DNA of 64,000 nt from an uncultured Pelagibacteraceae bacterium (GCA_902571525.1 CACGCL010000003.1:1-64000), one strand, 5' to 3'; numbered from the stretch's first letter, positions 52,460-62,137 are shown. The notes: a model not told the origin generated them from the letters alone. Numbers and translations: made by a program.

Positions 52460-52700
52460 CTAAAATCTTAAAGATAAATATTCAATAAAATTTTTTAATT
52501 TAAATAAAAAAAATAAAATCCTTAATTGAATAAATTGTAAATTGAATCTAAAGTTTTTATGATAGTAAAAAAAATATTACTAACAGTTTTGTAATTATTT
52601 AAAATTTTATTTGACTCAATATCTAGTTATAGAAATTGCTATGTGTTTATATGTGGTGTAAGTATATTTAAGGTTGATTCTTTTGGTAACCCTAAGTTGA
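52460..52700. other. dnaA-rpsT intergenic region, no clear oriC
   Basis: These 241 bases are very A/T-rich. I see no good match to the DnaA box TTATCCACA; the nearest, around TGTGTTTAT near 52641, has two or more mismatches. It probably holds the dnaA promoter. An origin cannot be claimed from it. Confidence 0.4.
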
Positions 52701-52961
52701 TTAAAGAGCGCTAATCTTTCTACTTATCCTTGAAATATTTCTTGAAGCATTACCCTTTTTTATTATTCCTGTTTTAGCTATCTTCATTAGCTCAGAATTC
52801 AACTTGGGCAAGTAAGAAAGAGCTTTTTTTTTGTCTTTATTTACAATCAGACCGTTCATTTTTTTTAGAGCTAACCTGTATCGGCTCTTCCTAGCTTTGT
52901 TTACAGAGGTTTGTTTTTTAATTCTTCTTATTCTTTTAATTGCTGATTTTGTATTTGCCAT
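52701..52961 (-). CDS. rpsT: 30S ribosomal protein S20
   Basis: An 86-residue basic protein beginning MANTKSAIKRIRRIKKQTSVN, the S20 start, with the ATG at 52961. A longer frame to 53000 only adds non-conserved residues. It binds 16S rRNA in the small subunit. It is upstream of dnaA on the same strand, as in many alphaproteobacteria. It lies close behind mutM. Confidence 0.96.
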   Translation of the reverse strand: MANTKSAIKRIRRIKKQTSVNKARKSRYRLALKKMNGLIVNKDKKKALSYLPKLNSELMKIAKTGIIKKGNASRNISRISRKISAL

Positions 52962-53009
52962 GTGACGCGTTGGTATAACCTTAGAAAACGGTATGGTCAA
53001 TAAATTTTT

Positions 53010-53864
53010 TTATTTTTGACAAAAATTACAAATATAAGTCGACCTATTTGAAATATACATTTTTTGGATAATTCCTTTGCATTTATTGTTTTTACATTTT
53101 TGATTTTCTCTATCATAAACGTTAAATTTTGTTTGAAAAGTTCCACCACTTCCAGAAATGCCCTTAAAGTCCTTAATTGATGAACCACCAAATTTTATTG
53201 CATTTCTTAGTGTCGATCTTGAGAATTGAATAATTTTATCTAAGTCTATTTGGCTCAATTCTTTTACACTTTTCATAGGAGAGATTTGGGATTTAAATAA
53301 TATCTCATTAGCGTAAATATTTCCTATGCCTGAAACAATTTTTTGATCTAATAAAAAATTTTTTATATTTTTCTTTCTATTTATAATTTTTTTTTTAAGA
53401 TAAAATATATTAAATTTTTTATCTAACGCTTCTGGTCCTATTCTTTTAAAATAGTCTTCAAAATTTTGTTTGTTATTTAATATTTTAAAATATCCAAATC
53501 TCCTGGGATCATTATAAATTAATTTAAACTTTTTAAAATTAATTATTATATGATTATGTTTTTTTGGTAAAATTGGATTACTATAAAAACTTAAATTTGA
53601 AATTTTTTTATTTGTAGGTATATGTAAGGTTCCTGACATTCCTAAGTGCAAAATTGTATAAAAATCATTATCAAAATCAAATATTATATATTTGGACTTG
53701 CGTTCAATATTTTTAACGATTTTATTTTTTAAAATATATTCGAAATTTGGTGGAAGCTTGAACCTTAAATTTCTATTGTTTACAGTAATTTTAATAATTT
53801 TATGGTTTTTAATCGTTTTTTTTAAAGAACGTGTTACTACTTCTACTTCTGGTAATTCTGGCAT
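53010..53864 (-). CDS. mutM: formamidopyrimidine-DNA glycosylase
   Basis: A 284-residue Fpg. The catalytic N-terminus is MPELPEVEVV with Pro2 and Glu3, the H2TH domain includes SGIGNIYANEILF, and a C-terminal four-cysteine zinc finger lies in KCKNNKCKG and YICNFCQK. It removes 8-oxoguanine and related oxidised bases. It is divergent from ubiE with 35 bases between starts. Residues and length are normal. Confidence 0.95.
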   Translation of the reverse strand: MPELPEVEVVTRSLKKTIKNHKIIKITVNNRNLRFKLPPNFEYILKNKIVKNIERKSKYIIFDFDNDFYTILHLGMSGTLHIPTNKKISNLSFYSNPILPKKHNHIIINFKKFKLIYNDPRRFGYFKILNNKQNFEDYFKRIGPEALDKKFNIFYLKKKIINRKKNIKNFLLDQKIVSGIGNIYANEILFKSQISPMKSVKELSQIDLDKIIQFSRSTLRNAIKFGGSSIKDFKGISGSGGTFQTKFNVYDRENQKCKNNKCKGIIQKMYISNRSTYICNFCQK

Positions 53865-53899
53865 TTAACACTATATTACTAAAAAAAAATATTATTACT

Positions 53900-54604
53900 A
53901 TGCAACAAAATCTCCAGCAAAAAAAAGGGTTAGTTAAAAGTGTTTTTGACTCAGTTTATAGCAAATATGACTTGATGAATGACTTTATGTCATTTGGTGT
54001 TCATAGATATTGGAAGAGAGAATTGATAAGATTAATTAATCCATCTGCAAAGGATACACTTGTGGATGTTGCGTGTGGAACGGGTGACATAGCGAAGTTA
54101 TTTTCGGATGTTAATCAAAACCAATCAAAAATTTTGTGCGTGGATTTTAATCGTAAAATGTTATCAGAGGGAAAAAAAAGGCTCAAAAACTATAAAAACA
54201 TTAAATGGAAACTCTCTAATGCAGAAAATCTTTATTTACCTAGTAATAGTTTTGATTTTTATACAATTAGCTTTGGGCTAAGAAACACAAAAAATATTAA
54301 TAAATCTATAAAAGAAGCTTACAGGGTTTTAAAAAAAGGAGGTAGATTTTTTTGTCTAGAATTTTCAAAAATTCAAAATCAGAATTTAGAAATTTTATAT
54401 AAAAATTATTCCAAATTTATTCCAGCAATTGGAAAAATCGTTGTTGGAGAGAGCAAACCATATGAATACTTAATCAAAAGTATTGAAAATTTCGTAAATC
54501 AAGAGGAATTAACCGAAATTTTAAAAAAAAATAAATTTTACAAGTCAAGTTATAAGAATCTTTCAGGAGGTATAGTTTCGATACATTCAGGATGGAAAAT
54601 ATGA
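53900..54604 (+). CDS. ubiE: demethylmenaquinone/ubiquinone methyltransferase UbiE
   Basis: A 234-residue C-methyltransferase from the ATG at 53900; the longer frame from 53831 would run into mutM and adds a leucine-rich non-family stretch. Motif I is VDVACGTGDIAKLF, followed by SFGLRNTKNINKSIKEAYRVLKKGGR and the UbiE end VSIHSGWK. It acts in ubiquinone synthesis. The stop overlaps the ubiB start. Confidence 0.94.
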   Translation: MQQNLQQKKGLVKSVFDSVYSKYDLMNDFMSFGVHRYWKRELIRLINPSAKDTLVDVACGTGDIAKLFSDVNQNQSKILCVDFNRKMLSEGKKRLKNYKNIKWKLSNAENLYLPSNSFDFYTISFGLRNTKNINKSIKEAYRVLKKGGRFFCLEFSKIQNQNLEILYKNYSKFIPAIGKIVVGESKPYEYLIKSIENFVNQEELTEILKKNKFYKSSYKNLSGGIVSIHSGWKI

Positions 54605-56160
54605 TAAAAAAAATTATTATATTGTTTCAAATTGCGAGAAAAATAGGATCATCAGAAATTATAGATATTGTCGATAAAACTCATAAAGTTCCATTTTTTA
54701 TTAAATTACTTTTTAACTTAGTATCTTTTTCTTTAGGAAAAAATAAAAAAAAACTAGAGAGTGCTTCTGATTTAGCTTCAAGTATTCAAAACTTAGGTAC
54801 TACTTTTATAAAACTTGGTCAATTCTTAGCAACAAGACCAGATATAATTGGTGAAGAGTTAACTAAAAATTTAGAGAAACTACAAGACAAATTACCACCT
54901 TTTTCAAAATCTGTTGCTGAAAATATTATTAAAAAGGATCTTGGAGGAGTCGCAGCAAAAAGTATAATTGAATTCTCCGAGCCTATTGCAGCAGCATCAA
55001 TAGCTCAAGTTCATAAAGCAAAAATAAACGAAGCTAATATTATTAAAGATGTAGCTATAAAAGTTTTAAGACCGAATATTAAGGAAATTTTCAATTCTGA
55101 AATTGATGCAATAATGATGTTAGCTTATTTGGTTGAAACATTTATTCCAAAAACAAAAAGATTACGATTAATTGAAGTGGTTTTTTTGTTTAAGGAGATA
55201 ACAAATAATGAAATGGATTTAAGATTTGAAGCAGCAGCAGCTAATGAATACTTAGAAAACACTAAGAATGATTTGGGTTTTAACGTCCCTAAAATATATT
55301 GGAATTTTACAAGTGAAAATATTCTTACCTTGGATTGGATTGATGGAGTATCTATAAGAGAAAAAGAAAAATTGAGAGAAAGTGGAGTAAATACCTCTAA
55401 GGTTGCATCAAATTTAATACAACACTTTCTAAGACAAGCAGTTAGAGATGGTTTTTTTCATGCTGATATGCATCAAGGAAATATTTTTATAAATTCCTCA
55501 GGACAAATTGTTCCTATTGATTTTGGGATTATGGGAAGAATTGACAAATTAAATAGAAGATACTTAGCAGAGATATTGTTTGGTTTTGTAAATCGAGATT
55601 ATAAGAAAGTAGCAGAGGTTCACTTGCTTGCAGGATTAGTGCCAAAAAACGTTTCAGTTGATGAGCTTGCTCAAGCTTTAAGATCAATTGGAGAGCCAAT
55701 ATTTGGTCAAAGTGTTAAAGATATATCTGGAGGAAAATTATTGAAACAATTATTTGATATAACTGAAAAATTTAACATGCAAACACAGCCACAACTTTTG
55801 TTACTTCAAAAAACGATGGTAGTTGTTGAAGGGGTTTCAAGAAAACTAGATCCAAATACTAATATATGGGAAACTTCAAGGCCAGTATTAGAAAACTGGT
55901 TAAAAGAAACCAAAGATCCAATTAAAAACGCATTAGACTCTCTTAAAGACTCTGCGGAGATTTTAAAAAAGATTCCAGAATTTCCAAAAGTTATGGAAAA
56001 CGCAAACCAGGCTTTAGCATTTTTAGCTAGTGGTCAAATTCCACAAAATACTAATTCTTATTCTTCACTAACTGAGAAGAAAAATGAGATGAAATCCTTA
56101 AGAAACCAAAGTATTATTGGTGTATTAATACTTGTTTTTTTAGGTGTCATAGTATTTTAA
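54592..56160 (+). CDS. ubiB: UbiB ubiquinone biosynthesis kinase-like protein
   Basis: A 522-residue ADCK/UbiB protein. The KxGQ motif is KLGQFLATRPDI, the Ala-rich loop is PIAAASIAQVHKA, and the kinase-like catalytic segments FFHADMHQGNIFI and PIDFGIMGRI follow. A C-terminal hydrophobic segment anchors it in the membrane. It is an ATPase needed for ubiquinone synthesis. It may start at 54592 or 54601; the latter ATG overlaps the ubiE stop. Confidence 0.95.
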   Translation: MENMIKKIIILFQIARKIGSSEIIDIVDKTHKVPFFIKLLFNLVSFSLGKNKKKLESASDLASSIQNLGTTFIKLGQFLATRPDIIGEELTKNLEKLQDKLPPFSKSVAENIIKKDLGGVAAKSIIEFSEPIAAASIAQVHKAKINEANIIKDVAIKVLRPNIKEIFNSEIDAIMMLAYLVETFIPKTKRLRLIEVVFLFKEITNNEMDLRFEAAAANEYLENTKNDLGFNVPKIYWNFTSENILTLDWIDGVSIREKEKLRESGVNTSKVASNLIQHFLRQAVRDGFFHADMHQGNIFINSSGQIVPIDFGIMGRIDKLNRRYLAEILFGFVNRDYKKVAEVHLLAGLVPKNVSVDELAQALRSIGEPIFGQSVKDISGGKLLKQLFDITEKFNMQTQPQLLLLQKTMVVVEGVSRKLDPNTNIWETSRPVLENWLKETKDPIKNALDSLKDSAEILKKIPEFPKVMENANQALAFLASGQIPQNTNSYSSLTEKKNEMKSLRNQSIIGVLILVFLGVIVF

Positions 56161-56166
56161 TTCGTT

Positions 56167-57375
56167 ATGAAATTTTTAGAAAAAAAAAGAATATTAATTA
56201 TAATTTCTGGTGGCATTGCTGCCTACAAATCGTTAGATTTGATTAGATCTCTCACAAAGCTTCAGTGTGAAGTTAAAACTATTCTTACAAAAGGTGGTGC
56301 TGAATTTGTTACACCTTTATCGATTTCATCACTTTCAAAAAATAAAGTTTATTCAGATATATATTCTGCTGAGAATGAATCTGAAATGGATCACATTTCT
56401 CTATCAAGATGGGCAGACTTAATACTAATAGCTCCAGCTACCTCAAATATTATTGCAAAAATGAGCCAAGGTATTAGTGATGATTTAGCGACAACTGTTG
56501 TTCAAGCATCTAACAAAAATATATTTGTTTGTCCCGCTATGAATGTAAGAATGTGGGAACATGCCTCAAATAGGCAAAATCTAGAAAAAATTAAAAGCTA
56601 CAATTACAGAGTCATAGGACCATTTAGTGGGGAAATGGCATGTGGAGAATACGGCGATGGACGATTGGCTGATATAGAATATATACTTAAAGAACTTGAT
56701 AATTTTTTTAAATTTAAAAGTAGTAATAAAAAATTAAGAGCAATTGTTACAGCAGGCCCAACACAAGAATATATAGACCCTGTTAGGTATATTTCAAATA
56801 GATCAAGTGGTAAACAAGGCTACGAGATAGCAAAATCATTATTTAACAATGGTTTTGACACAACTTTAATTTCTGGTCCATCAAGACTTGCCTCTAATCC
56901 GAACATTAATTTATTAAGAGTAAATACTGCTGAAGAAATGTATAAGAAGACAGTAGAAAATTTACCGTGTGATGTTGCTATTTTTTGTGCAGCTGTAGGT
57001 GATTTTAAAGTAAAAAATTTAAGTAAGGATAAAATAAAAAAAAATAATGTTCTAAAATTAAATTTTGAAAAAAATATAGATATTTTAGAGTTAATATCTA
57101 AAAATAATAACAAACCAAAATTAGTGATAGGTTTCTCAGCTGAAACTAGTAATTTACACTCTAATAGTAAAAAAAAACTACAAAATAAAGGTTGTGATTG
57201 GATAATAGCTAATGATGTTAGCAAAAATGATATTGGGTTTGACTCTGATTTTAATGAGGTTGCAATATTCTATAAAAATGAAAATATTAGTGACGAAATT
57301 ATTTCCAAAAATTATAAATCAGTAGTGGCTGATGAGATTGTGAAAAGAGTTATCAATCAGCTAAATTTGATTTAA
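56167..57375 (+). CDS. coaBC: phosphopantothenoylcysteine decarboxylase/synthetase CoaBC
   Basis: A 402-residue bifunctional coenzyme A enzyme. The CoaC flavin domain has GGIAAYKSLDLIRSL, CPAMNVRMWEH and the catalytic cysteine in GEMACGEYGDGRLAD. The CoaB domain starts near residue 195 with VTAGPTQEYIDPVRYISNRSS. It makes 4'-phosphopantetheine from phosphopantothenate and cysteine. The stop overlaps the dut start by one base; coaBC-dut is a common pair. Confidence 0.96.
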   Translation: MKFLEKKRILIIISGGIAAYKSLDLIRSLTKLQCEVKTILTKGGAEFVTPLSISSLSKNKVYSDIYSAENESEMDHISLSRWADLILIAPATSNIIAKMSQGISDDLATTVVQASNKNIFVCPAMNVRMWEHASNRQNLEKIKSYNYRVIGPFSGEMACGEYGDGRLADIEYILKELDNFFKFKSSNKKLRAIVTAGPTQEYIDPVRYISNRSSGKQGYEIAKSLFNNGFDTTLISGPSRLASNPNINLLRVNTAEEMYKKTVENLPCDVAIFCAAVGDFKVKNLSKDKIKKNNVLKLNFEKNIDILELISKNNNKPKLVIGFSAETSNLHSNSKKKLQNKGCDWIIANDVSKNDIGFDSDFNEVAIFYKNENISDEIISKNYKSVVADEIVKRVINQLNLI

Positions 57376-57815
57376 TGGTCAAAATATTAATTAAAAAGAC
57401 TAGTAAAGAAGTAATCACTCCAAAGTACAAAACTAAAGGTTCATCAGGTTTAGATTTATCTGCATTTATAAATAAAAAAGTTGTGGTTAAACCAAATAGC
57501 TCAGAGTTAATTCCAACAGGTTTACAGGTTGCAATACCTGGAGAATTCGAAATTCAAATACGACCTAGATCTGGTTTGGCTGCTAAAGAAAGCATTGGTG
57601 TGTTAAATTCCCCAGGCACTATAGATAGTGACTATAGAGGTGAATTAAAAATTATATTATTCAATCATGGTGACAAAGATTTCATAATAAATAATGGGGA
57701 TAGAATAGCTCAGATGGTTTTAGTTCCAATTCTTAAGATGGAATTTGAGGAAGTTGATAGTTTACCTGATACTGTTAGAGGTCAAGGTGGTTTTGGATCT
57801 ACAGGAAAAAAATGA
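57375..57815 (+). CDS. dut: dUTP diphosphatase
   Basis: A 146-residue trimeric dUTPase with all five motifs: SSGLDLSA, PRSGLAAKESIGV, GTIDSDYRGELK, RIAQMVLV and the C-terminal RGQGGFGSTG. It removes dUTP and makes dUMP. It overlaps the following ThiF-family gene by four bases. Confidence 0.97.
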   Translation: MVKILIKKTSKEVITPKYKTKGSSGLDLSAFINKKVVVKPNSSELIPTGLQVAIPGEFEIQIRPRSGLAAKESIGVLNSPGTIDSDYRGELKIILFNHGDKDFIINNGDRIAQMVLVPILKMEFEEVDSLPDTVRGQGGFGSTGKK

Positions 57816-58531
57816 GCCTTAAAGATAATGAAATAGAAAGATATTCCAGGCAAATTATTTTAAAAGATATAGGGATAAGTGGGCAAAAAAAACTGAAGAA
57901 ATCGAAAGTTTTAATTGTAGGTCTTGGAGGACTGGGTTGTCCGGCAGCAGAATATTTAAGCAGGGCTGGGGTTGGCACAATTGGCTTGATTGATCATGAT
58001 AGAGTTAGTTTATCAAATATTCACAGACAATCTGTATTTACTGCTGGTGACATTAAAAAACACAAAGTTGATGTTGTAAAGCAAAGAATAAAAAAAGTTA
58101 ATTCTCACATAAGTGTAAAAAGTTTTAAAAAAAAAGTTGATAGTTTTAATATAAGTAAAATAATAAAATCATTTGATATAATAATAGATGGAACAGATAA
58201 CTTTCAAAGTAAATTTTTGATAAATAAATTCTCCAAAATTTTAAAAAAAATTTTTATCACTGGAGCAATAGGGAAATTTGATGGTCATATTTTTGGTTTT
58301 GACTTTTCTAAAAAAAAAAAACCCTGTTTAGAATCTTTTTACCAAGGCATACCAAATATAGACACCTGTGAAGAAGATGGTGTTATTGGTACAGTTGCCG
58401 GAGTAGTTGGTAACATTCAAGCTAATGAAGCAATAAAATATATACTAGATATTGGAAAAAGACTGGATGGTAAAGTTTTAATCATAAATTTATTAAATCT
58501 AGAATTTAGAATTAGTAATTTAACAAAATAA
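57812..58531 (+). CDS. ThiF/MoeB/HesA family adenylyltransferase
   Basis: A 239-residue E1-like enzyme. The ATP site is VGLGGLGCPAAEYLSRAGVG, with IDHDRVSLSNIHRQ and DGTDNFQSKFLIN. It adenylates the C-terminus of a ThiS- or MoaD-like protein. The zinc cysteines are incomplete: the first pair reads CLES instead of CxxC, and the protein ends without the second CxxC. Whether it serves thiamin or molybdopterin cannot be told. It is in the coaBC-dut unit. Confidence 0.85.
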   Translation: MSLKDNEIERYSRQIILKDIGISGQKKLKKSKVLIVGLGGLGCPAAEYLSRAGVGTIGLIDHDRVSLSNIHRQSVFTAGDIKKHKVDVVKQRIKKVNSHISVKSFKKKVDSFNISKIIKSFDIIIDGTDNFQSKFLINKFSKILKKIFITGAIGKFDGHIFGFDFSKKKKPCLESFYQGIPNIDTCEEDGVIGTVAGVVGNIQANEAIKYILDIGKRLDGKVLIINLLNLEFRISNLTK

Positions 58532-58533
58532 AG

Positions 58534-58971
58534 ATGTTAAGAATATTATTTATAACATTAATTATTTTTTTTTTTAGCAACTCTAAAGCAGAAGAAAGTT
58601 ACTTTCTTTCTTTAAAATATAATAAAGTAAATGTAAGATATGGACCTGGATTGGACTATCCAATAAAATTTGTATACCTAAAAAAAAATTTCCCTGTTGA
58701 AATTATTGATGAAAAAGAAAATTTTAGAAAAATTTTGGATTATAAAAACAATGGTGGGTGGGTTCATAGGTCTCAACTTAAAAAAAGCAACTCATTAATT
58801 GTATTAGAAGAAAAGATACTTTTTAATAATTTTACAAAATATTCTAAGCCAGTTGCAGTGATTAAAAGTGGAAGAATGTTAATTGTAAAAAAAAAGGAAA
58901 AAGAATGGTTCAAAGTAGTAACAGGAAATTATGCAGGTTGGGTTAATAATGAAAACTTGTGGGGATACTAA
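58534..58971 (+). CDS. SH3-domain periplasmic protein
   Basis: A 145-residue protein with a signal peptide (residues 1-18, ending SNSKA) and two bacterial SH3-like repeats. The first contains VNVRYGPGLDYPIKFV and the second ends DGWVN-like in GNYAGWVNNENLWGY. Bacterial SH3 domains often bind cell wall peptides. It is the last gene before the convergent DUF2061 gene, from which it is separated by one base. Confidence 0.8.
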   Translation: MLRILFITLIIFFFSNSKAEESYFLSLKYNKVNVRYGPGLDYPIKFVYLKKNFPVEIIDEKENFRKILDYKNNGGWVHRSQLKKSNSLIVLEEKILFNNFTKYSKPVAVIKSGRMLIVKKKEKEWFKVVTGNYAGWVNNENLWGY

Positions 58972-58972
58972 A

Positions 58973-59212
58973 TTATTTTTTTTTACTTGCCCACCATTTA
59001 TCAAGCACAAAATACCAAACAGAATTAGCTATAGGCTCCACAATAGCATCGGTTAAAGCAACTCCAAAAGATACATCAGCCACAAGCATTAAAACTGTTA
59101 TAGCTATTGCGAAGTGACCAATCGTATATACTATTGTTCTTAATATTGAGCCTTTGTTATTCTTATAAACGTCTTTACTTACCTCAAATATACCTTTTGT
59201 AAATTCAGTCAT
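58973..59212 (-). CDS. DUF2061 small membrane protein
   Basis: A 79-residue protein with two hydrophobic helices and the DUF2061 pattern GHFAIAITVLMLVADVSFGVALTD followed by WYFVLDKWW. Function unknown. It starts on the final base of the oxygenase gene, so it is coupled to it and probably to katG. The association with katG is specific to this window as far as I can see. Confidence 0.8.
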   Translation of the reverse strand: MTEFTKGIFEVSKDVYKNNKGSILRTIVYTIGHFAIAITVLMLVADVSFGVALTDAIVEPIANSVWYFVLDKWWASKKK

Positions 59213-59823
59213 TATTTAAATGGACTGTCTAACACACATGCTACTAAGTGTATTCTTGCTTGTTCCCCTCCATTAAAAAAATTATGGTATTTAGTATTAT
59301 TTGTTATCCAAATTTTACCATCAGCTGGCAAATGTTTTGCAACATTTTCTATTACCATTGAACAACCAGGATTTGTTATTATTGGCACATGCAGTCTACA
59401 CTCTGGATCTTTGTGCCAGCTCAAAGTAGATCTGGGTTCTTTCAGTAATAACCTTACTCTACCTAGTTTAAATTTTTTACTTAAAGTTTCATAAACTTCT
59501 TTGAAGTAAGTTTTTTCGAATTCAGGTAATAGTTTAGTGTATTTAGACTCATTAATCTCTACATCTCTTGAAACCTCTTTTCCAGTTTCATCTGCTATAG
59601 TCCAGTATTTGCCTCTAATATTATTACCTTTTATAGAATTCTCATCATTAGGTATTTGATTAAGAGGTATTGCACCAAAGTGGGTAACCCCTGGTGAATT
59701 AAATTTTTTTTCTTCGAGAATTTTATTTAAATCAGCTCTAAGTCTCTGGATGTCGAATTTTAAATCTGGTACTTCATAAAAGTCCTCAAAACTTACTTTG
59801 GGTGAATTAATTACAGTTTCCAT
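59212..59823 (-). CDS. 2-oxoglutarate/Fe(II) oxygenase, Asp/Asn beta-hydroxylase type
   Basis: A 203-residue protein. The iron site is HxD in SWHKDPECRLHVPI and a distal histidine in KYHNFFNGGEQARIHLVA; the arginine there suits 2-oxoglutarate. It fits the aspartyl/asparaginyl beta-hydroxylase fold. Its substrate is unknown. It lies two bases after katG and is coupled to the DUF2061 gene. Confidence 0.8.
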   Translation of the reverse strand: METVINSPKVSFEDFYEVPDLKFDIQRLRADLNKILEEKKFNSPGVTHFGAIPLNQIPNDENSIKGNNIRGKYWTIADETGKEVSRDVEINESKYTKLLPEFEKTYFKEVYETLSKKFKLGRVRLLLKEPRSTLSWHKDPECRLHVPIITNPGCSMVIENVAKHLPADGKIWITNNTKYHNFFNGGEQARIHLVACVLDSPFK

Positions 59824-59825
59824 TT

Positions 59826-62060
59826 TTAATTTAATTTTATATCAAATCTGTCAGAATTCATGACTTTTGTCCATGCGGAAACAAAGTCATTCACAAATTT
59901 TTTAGATGAGTCATTGCAAGCATAAACTTCAGCAATAGCTCTTAATTGAGAGTTTGAACCAAATATTAGGTCTACTCTAGTGCCATGCCACTTAACTTTA
60001 TCTGTCTTTCTATCTTTTCCCACAAACAATTTTTCAGATTTATCTGTCTCTTTCCAAGTAGTATTCATATCTAGAAGATTAACAAAATAATCGTTCGTTA
60101 GAGTTCCGGGCTTTTTAGTAAAAACTCCATTCTTTGAATGATCGTAATTAGTATCCAAAACTCTCATACCTCCAACAAGAACTGTCATTTCTGGAGCTGT
60201 TAAACCCATTAATTGTGCTTTATCGATTAACTTTTCCTCAGCTGAAACTATTGATGTTTCATCTTTGTTATAGTTTCTAAAACCGTCAGCTTGCGGCTCT
60301 AAAAGGTTAAATGAGTGAATATCAGTTTGTTCTTGGGTAGCATCTCCTCTTCCTGGGGAGAAAGGTATATCAACTTTCATTCCTGATTTTTTTGCAGCCA
60401 TTTCAATACCAACGTTACCACCTAGCACAATTAAGTCAGCTATTGAAACAGATTTTTTCTTATTATCAAAGTTTTCTTTAATTTTTTCCAAAGTCTTTAT
60501 AACCTTATTTATCTGTTTTGGATTATTAACATCCCAATTAATTTGTGGTTCTAACGTTATTCTCGCACCGTTAGCTCCACCTCTCTTATCTGATCCTCTG
60601 TATGTAGAAGCTGATGCCCATGCTGTACTTACTAATTCTGAAACAGTTAAATTTGATTTGGATATTTTAGATTTAAGAATTTTGATATCAGTTTGTTTTA
60701 ATTTATACTTTAGTTTCTTTACAGGATCTTGCCATATCAATTCTTCTTTGGGCACTTCATTGCCTAAGTAACAAGCCCTTGGACCCATGTCTCTGTGGGT
60801 TAGTTTAAACCATGCTCTTGCAAAAGCATCTTCGAATTCACTCGGATTATTATAAAAATGTTTAGATATTGGTCCATATGATGGATCCATTCTTAATGAA
60901 AGATCTGTTGTTTGCATCATTGGTGGATGCATTTTATTTTTATCATGAGCGTCGGGGACCATCTTAATTTTTTGACCATTTTGTTTAGGAGTCCATTGAT
61001 GAGCTCCTGCAGGACTTTTTGTTAACTCCCATTCATGATTAAATAAGCAATCAAAATAACCCATGTCCCATTTAATAGGAGACTGTGTCCACGCACCCTC
61101 GATACCACTGCTTATAGTATCAACACCTTTTCCAGATTTATAATTACTATTCCATCCTGTTGATTGATCTTGAATTTTTGAACCCTCTGGATCAGGACCT
61201 TTATGAGCCTCTGGCGCTGCCCCATGAGATTTACCAAACGTATGACCTCCTGCAACTAATGCAACTGTTTCATAATCATTCATAGCCATTCTTCCAAAAG
61301 TTTCTCTAATATCATGAGCAGCTAACAAAGGATCTGGATTAGCGTCTGGACCTTGTGGATTTACGTAAATCAATCCCATATGTGATGCCCCAAGAGGTTG
61401 TTCTAAATCTCTTTTTCCACTGTATCTCTCGACACCTAATAATTCTTTTTCGGAACCCCAATAAATATCATCCTCTGGTTCCCAAATATCAACTCTGCCA
61501 GCACCAAACCCAAAAGTTTTAAAGCCCATTGACTCTAGGGCGACGTTTCCAACTAAAATGAATAAATCAGCCCATGAAATTTGTTTTCCATACTTCTGTT
61601 TAATTGGCCAAAGTAATAATCTCGCCTTATCTAAATTTACATTGTCAGGCCAAGCATTTAAAGGTGCAAATCTTTGGTTTCCTGTTCCAGCTCCACCTCT
61701 ACCATCGCCAGTTCTATATGTGCCAGCTGCATGCCAAGCTAATCTAATAAAAAAGGGTCCATAATGTCCATAATCTGCGGGCCACCATTCTTGCGAGTCT
61801 GTCATTAATTTTTTAAGGTCTTCTTTTAATTTTTTATAATTTAATTTTTTAAATTCTTTCTCATAGCTAAACTTTTTATCCATCGGATTTGAAAGATTTG
61901 AATGCTGACTTAATATTTTTAAATTTAGGCTATTTGGCCAAAAATCTTTAACTGTTGTACCTTTTCCAGCTGAAAATTTTGCTGTTGTTCCTGCTCCAGT
62001 TACAGGACATTTGCTTAATTGACTATTTTTGAAATCTTTATTTCTAAATTCTGTGCTCAT
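59826..62060 (-). CDS. katG: catalase-peroxidase
   Basis: A 744-residue bifunctional heme enzyme with both ancestral halves. Distal Arg-Trp-His are in [19 protein letters not shown], the proximal His in [16 protein letters not shown], and the adduct Tyr in [13 protein letters not shown]. It breaks down hydrogen peroxide. It is preceded by SD AAGGAG and a strong promoter overlaid by an Irr/PerR-like palindrome. It heads the katG-oxygenase-DUF2061 unit. Many SAR11 relatives are reported to lack katG. Confidence 0.97.
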   Translation of the reverse strand: MSTEFRNKDFKNSQLSKCPVTGAGTTAKFSAGKGTTVKDFWPNSLNLKILSQHSNLSNPMDKKFSYEKEFKKLNYKKLKEDLKKLMTDSQEWWPADYGHYGPFFIRLAWHAAGTYRTGDGRGGAGTGNQRFAPLNAWPDNVNLDKARLLLWPIKQKYGKQISWADLFILVGNVALESMGFKTFGFGAGRVDIWEPEDDIYWGSEKELLGVERYSGKRDLEQPLGASHMGLIYVNPQGPDANPDPLLAAHDIRETFGRMAMNDYETVALVAGGHTFGKSHGAAPEAHKGPDPEGSKIQDQSTGWNSNYKSGKGVDTISSGIEGAWTQSPIKWDMGYFDCLFNHEWELTKSPAGAHQWTPKQNGQKIKMVPDAHDKNKMHPPMMQTTDLSLRMDPSYGPISKHFYNNPSEFEDAFARAWFKLTHRDMGPRACYLGNEVPKEELIWQDPVKKLKYKLKQTDIKILKSKISKSNLTVSELVSTAWASASTYRGSDKRGGANGARITLEPQINWDVNNPKQINKVIKTLEKIKENFDNKKKSVSIADLIVLGGNVGIEMAAKKSGMKVDIPFSPGRGDATQEQTDIHSFNLLEPQADGFRNYNKDETSIVSAEEKLIDKAQLMGLTAPEMTVLVGGMRVLDTNYDHSKNGVFTKKPGTLTNDYFVNLLDMNTTWKETDKSEKLFVGKDRKTDKVKWHGTRVDLIFGSNSQLRAIAEVYACNDSSKKFVNDFVSAWTKVMNSDRFDIKLN

Positions 62061-62076
62061 GTATCTCCTTTATTAT

Positions 62077-62093
62077 TTTATAATAATTCTAAA
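62077..62093. promoter_or_regulatory. Irr/PerR-like operator 1 of katG
   Basis: TTTATAATAATTCTAAA matches the ICE/Irr palindrome TTTAGAA-N3-TTCTAAA at 13 of 14 positions, and the PerR box TTATAAT-N-ATTATAA with one mismatch. It overlaps the katG -10. Confidence 0.75.
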
Positions 62094-62105
62094 TTAATTT
62101 GTCAA
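62077..62105 (-). promoter_or_regulatory. sigma-70 promoter of katG
   Basis: On the minus strand, TTGACA (62105-62100), a 17-base spacer and TATAAA (62082-62077) make a near-consensus promoter just before the katG SD and ATG. The Irr/PerR-like box at 62077-62093 covers the -10 and most of the spacer, so a bound repressor would block polymerase. Confidence 0.8.
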
Positions 62106-62108
62106 TAG

Positions 62109-62125
62109 TTTAGAACAATTATAAT
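62109..62125. promoter_or_regulatory. Irr/PerR-like operator 2 of katG
   Basis: TTTAGAACAATTATAAT is a second copy of the palindrome, with two mismatches to the Irr consensus, located just upstream of the katG -35. Two tandem boxes suggest cooperative repression. Confidence 0.6.
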
Positions 62126-62137
62126 GTAGAAAATGGA

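Noticed and set aside
52460..52700. Replication origin next to dnaA
   Set aside because: No good DnaA boxes; A/T richness alone is normal for this genome.
53831..53899. Leucine-rich N-terminal extension of UbiE
   Set aside because: It overlaps mutM antisense, lacks family similarity, and a well-placed ATG exists at 53900.
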